Of a stretch of 64,000 nt of DNA, positions 1-9,520 are shown piece after piece (the stretch's first letter is position 1; every line of letters begins with the position of its first letter). The translations under genes were made by a program, and so were the position numbers. The notes beneath the pieces are model-generated. The model saw only the letters and a list, made by a program, of their open reading frames with translations, ran no database searches and was not told the DNA's origin. The stretch comes from Cytobacillus firmus (GTDB lineage: Bacteria > Bacillota > Bacilli > Bacillales > Cytobacillaceae): assembly GCF_023657595.1 (NCBI RefSeq), contig NZ_CP098323.1:4550001-4614000 (forward strand), given 5' to 3'.

Positions 1-557
1 ACTTTCCAGCTCTTCTTTTAATGAAAAGTCTGGTTTAATAACAAAAACTTTACTTTTATCTATTTTTAACATATGTGTAACTCTGGTTTTCAGCCAATTA
101 GCTTGTACTACAATTTTGCACTTTTCATTCCAAAAGAGCTTAATAAAGAAAGGATAAATATTTTTATAAAACCATAATTTTCTCTCAGTTCTTTTAAAAA
201 TATTCCATTGGTAATTTACAAAAGGCAAAGGTGTATGAAGATATATTATTTGATCAATTTTTTTATAATTGACAGGTGTATTTTGTAGTGAAACGATTTG
301 ATCAGGTTTAATGTTATTCTTTATTGCCCAATGTTTCATACCAGAAAAATCCCAAACTATTCTTTTAATCCATTTCTTTGAATTCACTTTTATTAATTTT
401 ATTGTTTCGTTACTGTAAGTATCAAACTGATCATTACTAACAAAAACATAATATACATTCCCATAACCATTTTGGCTAATATGTGCCAAGAAATGTTCAA
501 CTATACTTTTGAGACCTCCAACATCAGCTGCAGTTGCATTTACGAATATTTTCATTC
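1..557 (-). CDS. Glycosyltransferase, GT4-like, 3'-truncated by the window edge
   Basis: The frame opens with ATG at 557 behind AAGGAAG and runs 185 codons to the left edge, so the C-terminal half is missing. The N-terminus (MKIFVNATAADVGGLKSIV) has the look of a GT4 Rossmann fold: a beta strand followed by a Gly-rich loop. Residues around VQANWLKTRV recall the strand where family members begin the donor-binding half. Only 3 bp separate it from the upstream glycosyltransferase, so it is in the same operon and should add a sugar to the repeat unit on the cytoplasmic face. The sugar and linkage cannot be read from this fragment. Confidence 0.75.
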
Positions 558-560
558 TTT

Positions 561-1490
561 TTACTTCCTTAATTTTTTATATAAAAATTTAACCCTTCTA
601 TATATCCCCAAAGTCTTCAAAATTCTTCCAATATAGTTTATAAAATTCATATTATAAAACTTTGCAAATTCCTTTATAACTTTATCATCTTGAACAACTT
701 CTTTAAATTTTATATTATATACTTTACTTACTTTCGTATTGAATTTTTTTGAAATTGAACCATGGGTACTTTCGCCTGTAAAACCTATATTATTTACAAA
801 AGAATAACGTGGATATATTGTTAATGATCTATCAATAAATTGATTATAGCACCATCTTATAGCCCAAGAATCTATTAGGTTATTCTTTTGATCCTTTAAC
901 ATATATGTCATATCATTACCTGGTTTATCAAAAAGCTTTCTGGTTTGCATATTTTTTATAACTTCATCTATATTTTTAAGTTCCCAATCATTTTTTTCCC
1001 ACTTATCCCTCCAGGTACCCCATCCCCATGAGCAAGCCCTTGGCACACCATATAGATCACTATCATATTCATTTGGTAATTTAATATTTGGTGAATATCC
1101 AGATATTGACCAAATAGATTTATCATTTTGATAATAATCTAGTGCTTCATTCATATATGTCAAAAAATACTTAGATGTCTCTAAGTCATCCTCTAATACA
1201 ATTACCTTTCCATACTTTTGTATAACAGATGTTACCCCAGTTATTACGGAATTAGCCAATCCTTTATTAGATTCAGATTTAACTATAGAAATTTTTCTAA
1301 ATCCTTTAATATTACCAATAACCTTTCTAACTTGGTTAACGTTTTCTATTTGATCTTGGGTTTTAGGACCATCAGAAAATATAAATAAGTGACTTTCACA
1401 AGCTAGAGAATTTTGTTCCAATAACTTCAAGGTATTATAAGTTTCTTTGGGTCTGTTATAAACAAACAAAACTATAGGAGCTAAATTCAA
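561..1490 (-). CDS. Glycosyltransferase, GT-A fold (GT2-like), 309 aa
   Basis: A nucleotide-diphospho-sugar transferase of the GT-A fold. It opens with a strand plus APIVLFVYNRPKET, as many GT2 and GNT-I-like enzymes do. An acidic metal-binding motif VLEDDLE sits at residues 98-104. The middle is rich in Trp (SWGWGTWRDKW), a feature of some LPS and capsule side-branch transferases. There is no signal peptide or membrane segment, so it is probably cytosolic. The start overlaps the preceding glycosyltransferase stop by 4 bp (translational coupling). The donor sugar is unknown. Like its neighbours to the left of the IS element it is strikingly AT-rich, as usual for the strain-variable part of capsule loci. 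Confidence 0.8.
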   Translation of the reverse strand: MNLAPIVLFVYNRPKETYNTLKLLEQNSLACESHLFIFSDGPKTQDQIENVNQVRKVIGNIKGFRKISIVKSESNKGLANSVITGVTSVIQKYGKVIVLEDDLETSKYFLTYMNEALDYYQNDKSIWSISGYSPNIKLPNEYDSDLYGVPRACSWGWGTWRDKWEKNDWELKNIDEVIKNMQTRKLFDKPGNDMTYMLKDQKNNLIDSWAIRWCYNQFIDRSLTIYPRYSFVNNIGFTGESTHGSISKKFNTKVSKVYNIKFKEVVQDDKVIKEFAKFYNMNFINYIGRILKTLGIYRRVKFLYKKLRK

Positions 1491-2620
1491 TATTTACCCT
1501 CCGTATCAATTTGATCTATTTCCTTATATATTGACTTGTAAGAGTCAATAAAACAATCTTTAGATAGTAATTTTATATACTCTTCTTGGTAAGGTAGAAT
1601 GGATGTTTTTATTTTTTTATATTCTTTAATTAGGATATTCATTTTTTCAGCTAAATCATGTATGTTCTCAGGTTCAAATGTTCTTCCGATATTATAATGA
1701 CTTAAAGTAAACCCTATTTCTCCAGTTTTTGGCCCAATTATAAGTTTTTTTCTTGCAACGCCTTCTGTAAGAGGACCACTCTGTCCTAAAAAGTGTCTCC
1801 TATAAGGTAGTACAACAATGTCTGATTTATTAAAGTAGTTATCTAGCTCTTCGTCAGTAATAAACTTCAAGTCGAGCATTACCTTATTTTCAATGCCGCT
1901 CTCTTTAATTAATTCTTCTATATCACCCTTAGAAAAATAATCCTCTTTACCAGCGATTAATAATTCATAATCATACTTTACATATTTTAATGATCTTATA
2001 AGTATATCAATGCCTTTGTCAAACCTAAGTCCGCCGAATGCTAGTAATTTTACTCTCTTCTTTTTAGAATCATTTATTTCTTGTATAGAAGGTTTATGGA
2101 AATTCGGATAAGTTATTGAATGCAGGTTGACTGAATCTATAGAACCTGCAACAAATTTATTCTTTGTATATTCTCCATGTACAATTAAAGATCTTACTAT
2201 TTTTCGGTTTATAAGGGTATTTAACATATATCTTTTTTTAGCATTCCAAGGAAACCAATGTAGTGTACCAATAATATTTTTATGTCTTAAAAAATTTTTT
2301 AATAAATAGATATTAAGGATTTCACTATCTAGGTAAAGAAAGTGTATGGAATGATACTTTTCTTTTCTTGACAATCTCAATAATCGAATAAACCTAATTA
2401 AACTATTAACCTTTTTCGATGAACCATCAAAATACTTTTTATCGTTTATTAACTTTATATTTAAGCCTAAGATTCTATCAATTTGTTCCTGCTCAGTTAC
2501 TGGGGAGATAAGAGTTATATCAAAATTTTTGTTAGATTGCTTTATAGCTTGTAAGACAGTATAGTTATATAAAAAATGATGCCCACTGTTAGACGCATCA
2601 AAAAGCAAGATTTTTTGCAT
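1487..2620 (-). CDS. Glycosyltransferase family 4, 377 aa
   Basis: Two-domain GT-B enzyme. The N-terminal half starts MQKILLFDASNSGHHFLYNY. The C-terminal donor-binding half starts near residue 193 with KLLAFGGLRFDKGIDIL. A later stretch, GQSGPLTEGVARKKLIIGP, corresponds to the Glu-bearing nucleotide-sugar loop of GT4 enzymes. The start ATG at 2620 is preceded by GGAAGG with an 8-base gap. It overlaps the end of the polymerase gene by 23 bp and the next glycosyltransferase by 4 bp, so all are cotranslated. It probably transfers one sugar of the repeat unit; which one is not visible. Confidence 0.85.
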   Translation of the reverse strand: MQKILLFDASNSGHHFLYNYTVLQAIKQSNKNFDITLISPVTEQEQIDRILGLNIKLINDKKYFDGSSKKVNSLIRFIRLLRLSRKEKYHSIHFLYLDSEILNIYLLKNFLRHKNIIGTLHWFPWNAKKRYMLNTLINRKIVRSLIVHGEYTKNKFVAGSIDSVNLHSITYPNFHKPSIQEINDSKKKRVKLLAFGGLRFDKGIDILIRSLKYVKYDYELLIAGKEDYFSKGDIEELIKESGIENKVMLDLKFITDEELDNYFNKSDIVVLPYRRHFLGQSGPLTEGVARKKLIIGPKTGEIGFTLSHYNIGRTFEPENIHDLAEKMNILIKEYKKIKTSILPYQEEYIKLLSKDCFIDSYKSIYKEIDQIDTEGKY

Positions 2621-3812
2621 ATTTAGTACCTTCCATAGAAAATTTCTCTTTAATATTAATACTAGAAAGGAGTATGATACCCATCATTGCATCACCAGCA
2701 ATAGGTTGAGCTAATAATGCAGTTAAAAAGATTGGTAATATGGAAAATAAATAATTTCCTTTTTCCATTGTAAATATCATAGGCCCGAAAAAGGTCAATA
2801 GTAATAATATCAAACCAATTAAACCAATTTTACTTGTTAATGCTAGTATGCTAATACCTTCATTATCACTATCACTTACTTTAAAACCTTGACCAAACGG
2901 GTTTAGAATTAATTCCTTCACACCACCTATATTATTTTCAAGTCGATCTTCAATAGAAGCAGAATGTGTTATTAGTTTATCTTGTATTCCTATAAACGGA
3001 ATATTCATAACCCCATAATAAGCTCCACATAGAATAATCATACTTACTAGTAATTGTTTTAAGTTTAATTTACCGCTCAATATAAAAAAGGAGGCTAGCG
3101 TTATAAAATAAATTGCAATTGCTGTAGTTGAAAAGGTTCCTATTAGACCTATGTGAAGAATGATATAAATCCTTTTTTTGTTTAATTTATACTTTTTCAG
3201 ATTAAATATGCTCCATATTATAAATGCCTGAGCAATTCCAGATTCCCTGAAAAAAAGTTGGAATTTTGGAAGAGCTAATTCACCACTATGCATAATTCCA
3301 TATATTGCTGTAAAAGGAAAATAAATACTTCCCCCTGTGTGATAGTTACCTATGTTAACTTGGTAATATAATAATTTCTCAATGCTTATTACCTCAGATA
3401 ATAATATTGTTATAGTAAACGATAAACATAATATATAAATTAATCTAATTAAATTTCTAAAATAAATATAATTTAAATTTTTATCATTAAGTAAAATGCA
3501 AAAAACGATTAACAATATTAAATTTATTATTGAAGTTTGAAGCAAGTACTTTGATTCTGTGTCTGGAATTAGTAAAGTCTGCAATAATATAAAAAACCAA
3601 TATAAAGAGTTGAAAATAATAATACTCAAAGCCAATCGAGATACTTCAATTTTCCCCCTTAAAAAAATAATAAAAACAAAAACACCTATTAAACCCATCA
3701 TTATTCCTATATAACTATATGATAGACTTAGTAATGACGGACTAATAAATAGTGTACTAACAAGTAATATATAGGCTATTATTTTTTTATTTTCTATCAT
3801 GTTTACCATCAT
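2598..3812 (-). CDS. wzy: Wzy-type O-antigen/exopolysaccharide polymerase, 404 aa
   Basis: A very hydrophobic protein with roughly ten or more predicted membrane segments and one larger extracytoplasmic loop in the second half, which is the layout of Wzy polymerases. Sequence conservation in this family is poor, so the call rests on topology and context: it lies between the Wzx-like flippase and the glycosyltransferases. A Wzy protein joins undecaprenyl-linked repeat units on the outer face of the membrane. It overlaps the flippase gene by 26 bp. AT content is high, as in its neighbours. It could be another O-antigen ligase-type protein, but in a Gram-positive locus the polymerase is the likelier role. 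Confidence 0.75.
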   Translation of the reverse strand: MMVNMIENKKIIAYILLVSTLFISPSLLSLSYSYIGIMMGLIGVFVFIIFLRGKIEVSRLALSIIIFNSLYWFFILLQTLLIPDTESKYLLQTSIINLILLIVFCILLNDKNLNYIYFRNLIRLIYILCLSFTITILLSEVISIEKLLYYQVNIGNYHTGGSIYFPFTAIYGIMHSGELALPKFQLFFRESGIAQAFIIWSIFNLKKYKLNKKRIYIILHIGLIGTFSTTAIAIYFITLASFFILSGKLNLKQLLVSMIILCGAYYGVMNIPFIGIQDKLITHSASIEDRLENNIGGVKELILNPFGQGFKVSDSDNEGISILALTSKIGLIGLILLLLTFFGPMIFTMEKGNYLFSILPIFLTALLAQPIAGDAMMGIILLSSINIKEKFSMEGTKYAKNLAF

Positions 3813-5292
3813 AAAAAAACCTCTTCTTTACAAATTTGAAGACAGGTATACTATATAGAGCATGGAACACCACTATCAATATAAACATTAAAATAGTGAA
3901 AAAAGTAGAGGAGCTGCTTATAAAATTATATAGAATTAGGGTTGGCACTAAAAATATTACCTCTAAAAAAGATACTTTTAAAAAAATTCTAGGGTAAATG
4001 CTAATTTTTAATAATTTATATTCCACTACATAGAAGATTATATAAATTATTATCGGTAATCCTAGTAACCTACCATACGCTGCCCCTAGTAAATCAAAAG
4101 AAGGAATTAAAACTAAAGTACTTAATACACTAACTAGTGACAAAAGACCATTTACAAGAGTATTTAATTTAACATACCCCAACCCATTTAAAAGATAAAA
4201 AGGTACTACAAATAAGGTTCCACAGGATATAGAGACTATTAATACTTTTAATAAATGACCATATTTTTTTGAAAACCCTTCATCAATCCAAATTTTTAAA
4301 ATATCACTAGAGAAGGTAAAGAGCGAAAAGCCTATTAAAAAAATAAATAATAACAAAATAATAGAAGCATTTATATAGAGCTTCGTATAAGAATTTCTCC
4401 CTTCCTCACTACTCTCACTAAATTTAGGAAACAAAAATGCCCCAGCTGCAGTCGGAATTTCATGTATTTTCAAGGCAATTTGTAAACAAGCTGTATATAC
4501 ACCTAACATTTGTGGGCCTAACAATATGCTAACTATTATCTTATCTATCTGATTATAAATTATACTAATTATAGTTTGTAACCAAGAGAAGGCGCCAAAA
4601 TGTATTATATCTTTAAATGCATCTTTCTTAAATTTTATACTAATAGAAGTTCTGTTCAAAATTTGTTTAGCTTTTCTGAAAAAGAAGATAGATGAAATTG
4701 CAGTAGTAATTAATAGGACTATTACTAGATCTTCAATTTTTGACGTAAGCACTGCCATACACGTTGAAAATAATATAAGGACTAAATTAAAAAAAATATT
4801 AATTTTGTTAGTAATATCATATCGTTGATATGCCATTATAATCGATGAAAATATACCTGATACTATCTTCAAACTAACAATAAGTGTAACTATAGTGAAG
4901 GGAATATTTAATTTTATAATAGTACTAATTAAATTATAAAAAAATAAATCTAAAACTATAGATAATAAAATTAAAGCTAAAGAAATCACTAAGGATAGGA
5001 ATAAGGTCGTTGAAATGATATCTTTAAAAATATCGTCTTGATTTACTTTTATATACTTAGAACCAAATTTTATAATAGAATTTCCTAATCCAAAGTTGGA
5101 AACTCCCATAATTGCAATAATGGAATTTATAAGAATCCAATAACCATAATTTTCTAGACCAAGATATTTAATTAATATAGGAGTTGAAATGATTGTTCCC
5201 AAAGGAATAATTAAATAAGCTAATAAGCTGTATAAAATATTACTTATATCCCTATTTTTTTTAAATTTATTTATCTTTATTAATAATTGCAT
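3787..5292 (-). CDS. wzx: Wzx-type polysaccharide flippase (MATE/MOP superfamily)
   Basis: About 500 residues with 12-14 hydrophobic segments. The opening segment LLAYLIIPLGTIISTPILIKYLGLENYGYW is split here by topology: a short cytoplasmic N-terminus, a helix, then the conserved LGxxxYG turn of Wzx/RfbX proteins. It should flip undecaprenyl-linked repeat units across the membrane. I place the start at the ATG at 5292 rather than the in-frame ATG at 5304, because AGGA at about 5305 gives a workable spacing only to the former. The gene begins only about 30 bp after a terminator hairpin with a U-tract and has no promoter of its own in between, so it must be expressed by readthrough. Confidence 0.85.
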   Translation of the reverse strand: MQLLIKINKFKKNRDISNILYSLLAYLIIPLGTIISTPILIKYLGLENYGYWILINSIIAIMGVSNFGLGNSIIKFGSKYIKVNQDDIFKDIISTTLFLSLVISLALILLSIVLDLFFYNLISTIIKLNIPFTIVTLIVSLKIVSGIFSSIIMAYQRYDITNKINIFFNLVLILFSTCMAVLTSKIEDLVIVLLITTAISSIFFFRKAKQILNRTSISIKFKKDAFKDIIHFGAFSWLQTIISIIYNQIDKIIVSILLGPQMLGVYTACLQIALKIHEIPTAAGAFLFPKFSESSEEGRNSYTKLYINASIILLLFIFLIGFSLFTFSSDILKIWIDEGFSKKYGHLLKVLIVSISCGTLFVVPFYLLNGLGYVKLNTLVNGLLSLVSVLSTLVLIPSFDLLGAAYGRLLGLPIIIYIIFYVVEYKLLKISIYPRIFLKVSFLEVIFLVPTLILYNFISSSSTFFTILMFILIVVFHALYSIPVFKFVKKRFFYDGKHDRK

Positions 5293-5321
5293 TATAACTG
5301 CCATCCTAATTTAAAATAAAA

Positions 5322-5347
5322 AAAGGACTAGAAAAATCTAGTCCTTT
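5322..5347. repeat. Target-site duplication, left copy (intrinsic terminator hairpin)
   Basis: The 26-bp palindrome AAAGGACTAG-AAAAAT-CTAGTCCTTT. Read on the minus strand it is a 10-bp stem followed by a run of T, i.e. a rho-independent terminator. An identical 26-bp copy lies on the other side of the IS element, so it is the duplicated insertion target. The original single hairpin stood between the acetyltransferase and wzx. Confidence 0.9.
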
Positions 5348-5360
5348 CAGTTTGTAGACA

Positions 5361-5398
5361 AAAAGGGTTCGGATTAGTCTCATTCCGAACCCTTTTTT
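5361..5398. terminator. Bidirectional intrinsic terminator inside the IS
   Basis: Stem AAAAGGGTTCGGA / TCCGAACCCTTTT with a 10-base loop and T-runs on both sides. It lies 50 bp past the transposase stop and would also block transcription entering from the left. Confidence 0.8.
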
Positions 5399-5447
5399 GA
5401 TTTTTTATGGTTTTTTAAGCAATTACAGACCTCTCCGAGGTTATCAT

Positions 5448-6806
5448 TTAGGCCATTTCTGGACCTTGCCAAGTCCAGTTGGCCATTTTCTTCAAATTCA
5501 TGGCAGCGAAAGTAAGCATCGCCTGCATCGACAATTTTTTAAGTCCCCTGAGGGTTGTCCAACGCATGCCATGCTTTTCTTTTGCATCTGCGAATACTCG
5601 TTCAATTGTTTCTTTGCGTTTTTCATAGATCGATTTGACGTCTCGATGATGGCGAAGATGATCTGCTTCTTCCACATGCTCCTCCCACACATGACGTTGA
5701 ATCAGTTTTTGATGTGCTTGACTCTGTGTGCATTGAGACAAGAAAGAGCATCCAGCACAAATTCGAGGATCTGATTTATATTGGCGATACCCTTCCTTTG
5801 TAGTTGTTGTATATTTTAATATCTCACCATCCGGGCAAATGTAACAGTCAAAATGCTCATCATAAACATACTCATGTTTTCTGAAGAAACCCTCTTTTGT
5901 GCGAGGTCGTGTGTAAGGTAAGGCAGGAGTGATGTCGTTTTTCAATAAGTAGCTCGTGATGGCAGGTGTTTTATAGGCTGCATCTGCCGCAACAGCTTTT
6001 GGTTTACTAACTTTATCAATGACCTGTTCTACTAATGGCTCTAGAATATGACTATCATGCGTGTTACCAGGAGTTACAATTGTCCCAAGAACAAAGCCGT
6101 TGCGGTCTGCGGCCGCATGGAAAGAATAGGCGAACTGTTTGGTACGCTCATCTTTTACATAGTAACCACTCTCTGGGTCCGTTGTACTTTCCTTGATTTC
6201 TTTGTATTCTTCCTTATCAAACTTATCTGGTGGAAACGGCTTTTTTCCATGATCCTCACGGTCTTGGTTAATCTCCTCTTGAAGGCGTTCTTGATAGGCA
6301 CGGGTTTCTTTTCGAACCACTTTCTTTTCAAATTTGCGTTTATTTGCACTCGCTTTTACATGCGTAGAATCTACAAAAACGTGTTCGACACTAATTAAAT
6401 TCTTTTCAGCTGCGGTTTTTAAGATTCGATAAAATATTTGTTCAAAGAGATCGGTGTCTTTAAATCGACGCTCATAATTTTTACCGAAAGTTGAGAAGTG
6501 AGGAACTTTATCGTGAAAGCCATAACCTAAAAACCATCGATAAGCCATATTCGTTTTCAATTCTTCAATGGTTTGACGCATGGAGCGAATACCGAAGGTA
6601 TACTGAATGAATGTGAGTTTAATTAATATTACAGGGTCAATACTTGGGCGCCCTTTTTCTGAATACTTATCTTTTACCAAGTCATAGATGAATGAGAAAT
6701 TAATCGCTGCTTCAATTTTGCGAACCAAATGGTCCGCTGGTACAAGTTCGTCTAAAGCAACCATTTCAATTTGATCCCGTTGAATTGGATTATGTTTTGA
6801 AAGCAT
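5448..6806 (-). CDS. IS1182-family transposase, 452 aa
   Basis: DDE-type transposase of full family length. The N-terminus has the DUF772-type domain seen in IS1182/IS5-like enzymes (YSEKGRPSIDPVILIKL, then RSMRQTIEEL). The acidic residues sit in VFVDSTHVKASA, AVAADAAYKT and IERVFADAKEKHGMRW; the last is the Glu of the DDE triad. A Cys cluster (CYICPDG, CAGCSFLSQC) precedes it, as is usual here. There is no frameshift or internal stop, so the enzyme should be active. It reads in the same direction as the host operon and ends before the internal terminator. Confidence 0.92.
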   Translation of the reverse strand: MLSKHNPIQRDQIEMVALDELVPADHLVRKIEAAINFSFIYDLVKDKYSEKGRPSIDPVILIKLTFIQYTFGIRSMRQTIEELKTNMAYRWFLGYGFHDKVPHFSTFGKNYERRFKDTDLFEQIFYRILKTAAEKNLISVEHVFVDSTHVKASANKRKFEKKVVRKETRAYQERLQEEINQDREDHGKKPFPPDKFDKEEYKEIKESTTDPESGYYVKDERTKQFAYSFHAAADRNGFVLGTIVTPGNTHDSHILEPLVEQVIDKVSKPKAVAADAAYKTPAITSYLLKNDITPALPYTRPRTKEGFFRKHEYVYDEHFDCYICPDGEILKYTTTTKEGYRQYKSDPRICAGCSFLSQCTQSQAHQKLIQRHVWEEHVEEADHLRHHRDVKSIYEKRKETIERVFADAKEKHGMRWTTLRGLKKLSMQAMLTFAAMNLKKMANWTWQGPEMA

Positions 6807-6896
6807 TTAAATCACCTCAAGCATTGTATTACTTCTATTTTAAAACAAAAAAGACTGCAGACAAGCACGATTTTCACCGAGTTTGTCGACAGTCTG

Positions 6897-6922
6897 AAAG
6901 GACTAGAAAAATCTAGTCCTTT
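6897..6922. repeat. Target-site duplication, right copy (intrinsic terminator hairpin)
   Basis: Identical to the 26-bp palindrome on the left of the IS. The acetyltransferase stop codon (TAG at 6913-6915) lies within its stem. At this end the hairpin is followed, on the minus strand, by IS sequence instead of its original T-run. Confidence 0.9.
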
Positions 6923-7440
6923 TTTTCTATTGTTTTTGCTGGTATTCCAACTGCTATTGTATTTGCTTTAATATCATTAATTACTACTGCATTAGCGCCT
7001 ATTGTAACATCATTTCCGATTGTAATACCACCTAAAATTTTTACCCCACAGCTAATTACTACACGATTACCGATATTAGGATAAAGATGCTTGCTATCTT
7101 TCCCATCTCCATATTTTTCTCCTAAAGTGATTTGATGTAATAGTGTACAATCTTCTCCAATTTCGACTCCATTACCAATAACTATCCCATTTGAGTGACG
7201 GATTACTAACCCCTTCCCTATTCTCACAGGAAGTCCAATTTCTGCACCTGTTAGAAATTGATTTAGGTATTTTAACAAACTAGGGAGAATTGGTATATTT
7301 TTTTGAAACAAGGCCTCTTGTAATCTAAATAATAATAAACATTGAAGATTAGAGTGAGTAAAAGCCATTTTTACTATATTAATTTTACTATATTTCCCAT
7401 CATACATTCTTATTATATCTGCTTTAATTTTTTTAATCAT
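6913..7440 (-). CDS. Serine acetyltransferase-like hexapeptide-repeat acetyltransferase
   Basis: A short (175 aa) left-handed beta-helix acyltransferase. Hexapeptide repeats run from about residue 70 to the end (IGNGVEIGEDCTLLHQITLGEK, then a coil and GGITIGNDVTIGANAVV), with the catalytic-type His in LLHQITLGEK. Proteins of this size in capsule loci (WcaB, EpsH-like) O-acetylate a sugar from acetyl-CoA; a true CysE would be longer and lie near cysteine genes. I use the ATG at 7440; a GTG three codons earlier is possible. It is followed at once by the terminator hairpin into which the IS inserted. Confidence 0.75.
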   Translation of the reverse strand: MIKKIKADIIRMYDGKYSKINIVKMAFTHSNLQCLLLFRLQEALFQKNIPILPSLLKYLNQFLTGAEIGLPVRIGKGLVIRHSNGIVIGNGVEIGEDCTLLHQITLGEKYGDGKDSKHLYPNIGNRVVISCGVKILGGITIGNDVTIGANAVVINDIKANTIAVGIPAKTIEKKD

Positions 7441-7461
7441 ATAGGTCACTCTTCAATGGAA

Positions 7462-8541
7462 TTAATCAAACATTCTTTTAGCAATATTTTCAGTTCTTAC
7501 TTTTTCCATATCAGATTTCACCATTTTGTTAATTAACTCACTAAACGATGTTTTAGTCGGGTTCCAATTTAGTAAAGTTCTTGCTTTTGTAGGATCTCCT
7601 AATAATTGATCAACTTCTGCTGGGCGGAAGAATTTAGGATCAACTTCAACAATTATTTCACCCGTTTCCTTGTTAATACCCTTTTCTTCAATACCTTTTC
7701 CAGTCCATTCAATTTCAATGCCCACGTGATTAAAAGCTAATTCAACAAATTCACGCACAGAGTGCATTTCACCAGTTGCAATAACAAAATCCTCTGCTTT
7801 GTCATGTTGTAAAATTAGCCACATACATTCAACATAGTCTTTAGCATATCCCCAATCACGTAAGGAATCTAAGTTGCCTAATGCTAGCTTTTTTTGCTTC
7901 TTTTGTGCAATACGCGCAGCAGCAAGTGTAATTTTACGAGTAACAAAAGTTTCCCCGCGACGTTCTGACTCATGATTAAAAAGAATACCATTTACAGCAA
8001 ACATATTATAGGATTCACGGTAGTTCTTCGTAATCCAAAATCCATAGATCTTTGCAACTCCATATGGGGATCGCGGATAAAACGGAGTTGTTTCCTTTTG
8101 TGGAACTTCTTGTACTTTCCCAAAAAGTTCAGATGTAGATGCTTGGTATACTCTAGTCTTCTCTGTTAATCCTAAGATACGTACTGCTTCAAGAATATTT
8201 AAAGTTCCTTTTGCATCAACATCAAGTGTATATCCTGGCATATCAAATGAAACACGAACATGAGACTGAGCTGCTAGGTTATATATTTCATCGGGCTGAA
8301 TTTCCCCAATAACTCGAGTTACGTTCAATGCATCAGTTACATCCCCATAGTGAAGATGAAAGTTTTCATTATTATAGAGTGCATTTGCTTCTTCTTCTGA
8401 TAAAACATCCTCTAAACGTTCCTGGTTATAGGAAGAGCTTCTGCGGATCATGCCATGTACTTCATAACCCTTTTCTAGTAAGAATTCTGCTAAATAGGAT
8501 CCATCTTGGCCTGTGACGCCTGTAATTAGTGCTTTTTTCAT
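7462..8541 (-). CDS. gmd: GDP-mannose 4,6-dehydratase
   Basis: Extended SDR of the usual Gmd length (359 aa). The NAD(P) loop is [13 protein letters not shown] at residues 8-20, followed by the Gmd signature [11 protein letters not shown]. The catalytic set is in [16 protein letters not shown] and YGVAK (YxxxK). The enzyme converts GDP-D-mannose to GDP-4-keto-6-deoxy-mannose, the substrate for the adjacent fcl product. It lies 15 bp downstream of fcl in the same operon. The pair implies that the polysaccharide contains L-fucose or a derivative; no GDP-mannose-forming gene is visible here, so that precursor must come from elsewhere. Confidence 0.95.
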   Translation of the reverse strand: MKKALITGVTGQDGSYLAEFLLEKGYEVHGMIRRSSSYNQERLEDVLSEEEANALYNNENFHLHYGDVTDALNVTRVIGEIQPDEIYNLAAQSHVRVSFDMPGYTLDVDAKGTLNILEAVRILGLTEKTRVYQASTSELFGKVQEVPQKETTPFYPRSPYGVAKIYGFWITKNYRESYNMFAVNGILFNHESERRGETFVTRKITLAAARIAQKKQKKLALGNLDSLRDWGYAKDYVECMWLILQHDKAEDFVIATGEMHSVREFVELAFNHVGIEIEWTGKGIEEKGINKETGEIIVEVDPKFFRPAEVDQLLGDPTKARTLLNWNPTKTSFSELINKMVKSDMEKVRTENIAKRMFD

Positions 8542-8556
8542 TTTATCCTCCAGAAA

Positions 8557-9501
8557 TTAATTTACTTTTGTTAGTTGGTTTTCTAAAAACCATTGATATG
8601 CCTTCTTTAGACCTTCATCTAAAGTCGTGGTTGCTTTCCAACCTAAAGAATTCAATTTTGTAACATCTACTAGTTTTCTAGGCGTTCCATCCGGCTTCGT
8701 TATGTCAAACTGAATCTCACCTTTGTAGCCCACCACACTCTTAATATTCTCCGCAAGTTCTTTAATAGAAATGTCTTCCCCAACACCGATATTGACAATT
8801 TCATTTCCTTCATAATTATTCATTAAGAACAGGCATGCATCTGCTAAGTCTTCTGAATAAAGGAATTCACGTTTAGGTGTACCTGTACCCCATACTTCAA
8901 CATAAGGATTGTTATTTTCCTTCGCTTCATGAAACTTCCGAATTAATGCAGGCAATACATGTGAAGTATGCAAGTCAAAGTTATCATTAGGTCCATACAA
9001 ATTGGTCGGCATTACGGAGATGTATTTAGTACCATATTGGCGGTTATAAGACTGGCACATTTTAATGCCTGCAATTTTAGCAATAGCGTAAGGCTCATTA
9101 GTAGGCTCAAGTTCGCCAGTTAGAAGATATTCTTCTTTTAATGGTTGATCAGCCATTTTTGGATATATACACGTACTTCCTAAAAACAGAAGTTTTTCTG
9201 CATTATTTCGATATGCTGCATCAATGACGTTTGTTTGAATTAACAGGTTGTCCCGAATAAAGTCAGCAGGATATTCGTTGTTAGCAACAATACCTCCTAC
9301 TTTTGCAGCTGCAAGAAAGACATACTCAGGTTTTTCTTCTAAAAAAAACTTGTCCACTTGCGCCTTATCTGTCAAATCAAGTTCACTGCTAGTACGATAC
9401 ACTAAATTTGTGAACCCTTTTTCCTGAAGGGCTTTTAAGATTGATGATCCGACAAGGCCACGGTGACCTGCCACATATACTTTAGAGTCTTTATTCATCA
9501 T
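8557..9501 (-). CDS. fcl: GDP-L-fucose synthase
   Basis: Extended SDR, 314 aa, the standard length. NADP loop [12 protein letters not shown] at the N-terminus, family motifs [12 protein letters not shown] and [14 protein letters not shown], and the active-site YAIAK. It epimerises and reduces GDP-4-keto-6-deoxymannose to GDP-L-fucose. It precedes gmd, which makes its substrate. It starts at an ATG-ATG pair behind GAGG; either codon is possible. Confidence 0.95.
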   Translation of the reverse strand: MMNKDSKVYVAGHRGLVGSSILKALQEKGFTNLVYRTSSELDLTDKAQVDKFFLEEKPEYVFLAAAKVGGIVANNEYPADFIRDNLLIQTNVIDAAYRNNAEKLLFLGSTCIYPKMADQPLKEEYLLTGELEPTNEPYAIAKIAGIKMCQSYNRQYGTKYISVMPTNLYGPNDNFDLHTSHVLPALIRKFHEAKENNNPYVEVWGTGTPKREFLYSEDLADACLFLMNNYEGNEIVNIGVGEDISIKELAENIKSVVGYKGEIQFDITKPDGTPRKLVDVTKLNSLGWKATTTLDEGLKKAYQWFLENQLTKVN

Positions 9502-9520
9502 AGTTTATTAACCTCTTTTC

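Larger units (their letters stand above)
5348..6896 (-). mobile_element. IS1182-family insertion sequence, intact, 1549 bp
   Basis: Boundaries are fixed by the two 26-bp direct repeats. The ends are imperfect inverted repeats: CAGTTTGTAGACAAA at the left and, reverse-complemented, CAGACTGTCGACAAA at the right (12 of 15 match). It holds a single transposase gene and its own terminator. IS1182 elements are known to target palindromic or terminator sequences and to give long direct repeats, which fits this site. The perfect duplication and intact transposase suggest a recent insertion. Confidence 0.9.

Noticed and set aside
5397-5774. 125-codon frame across the end of the transposase gene on the plus strand
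   Set aside because: Antisense to an intact IS transposase and it includes the IS terminator.
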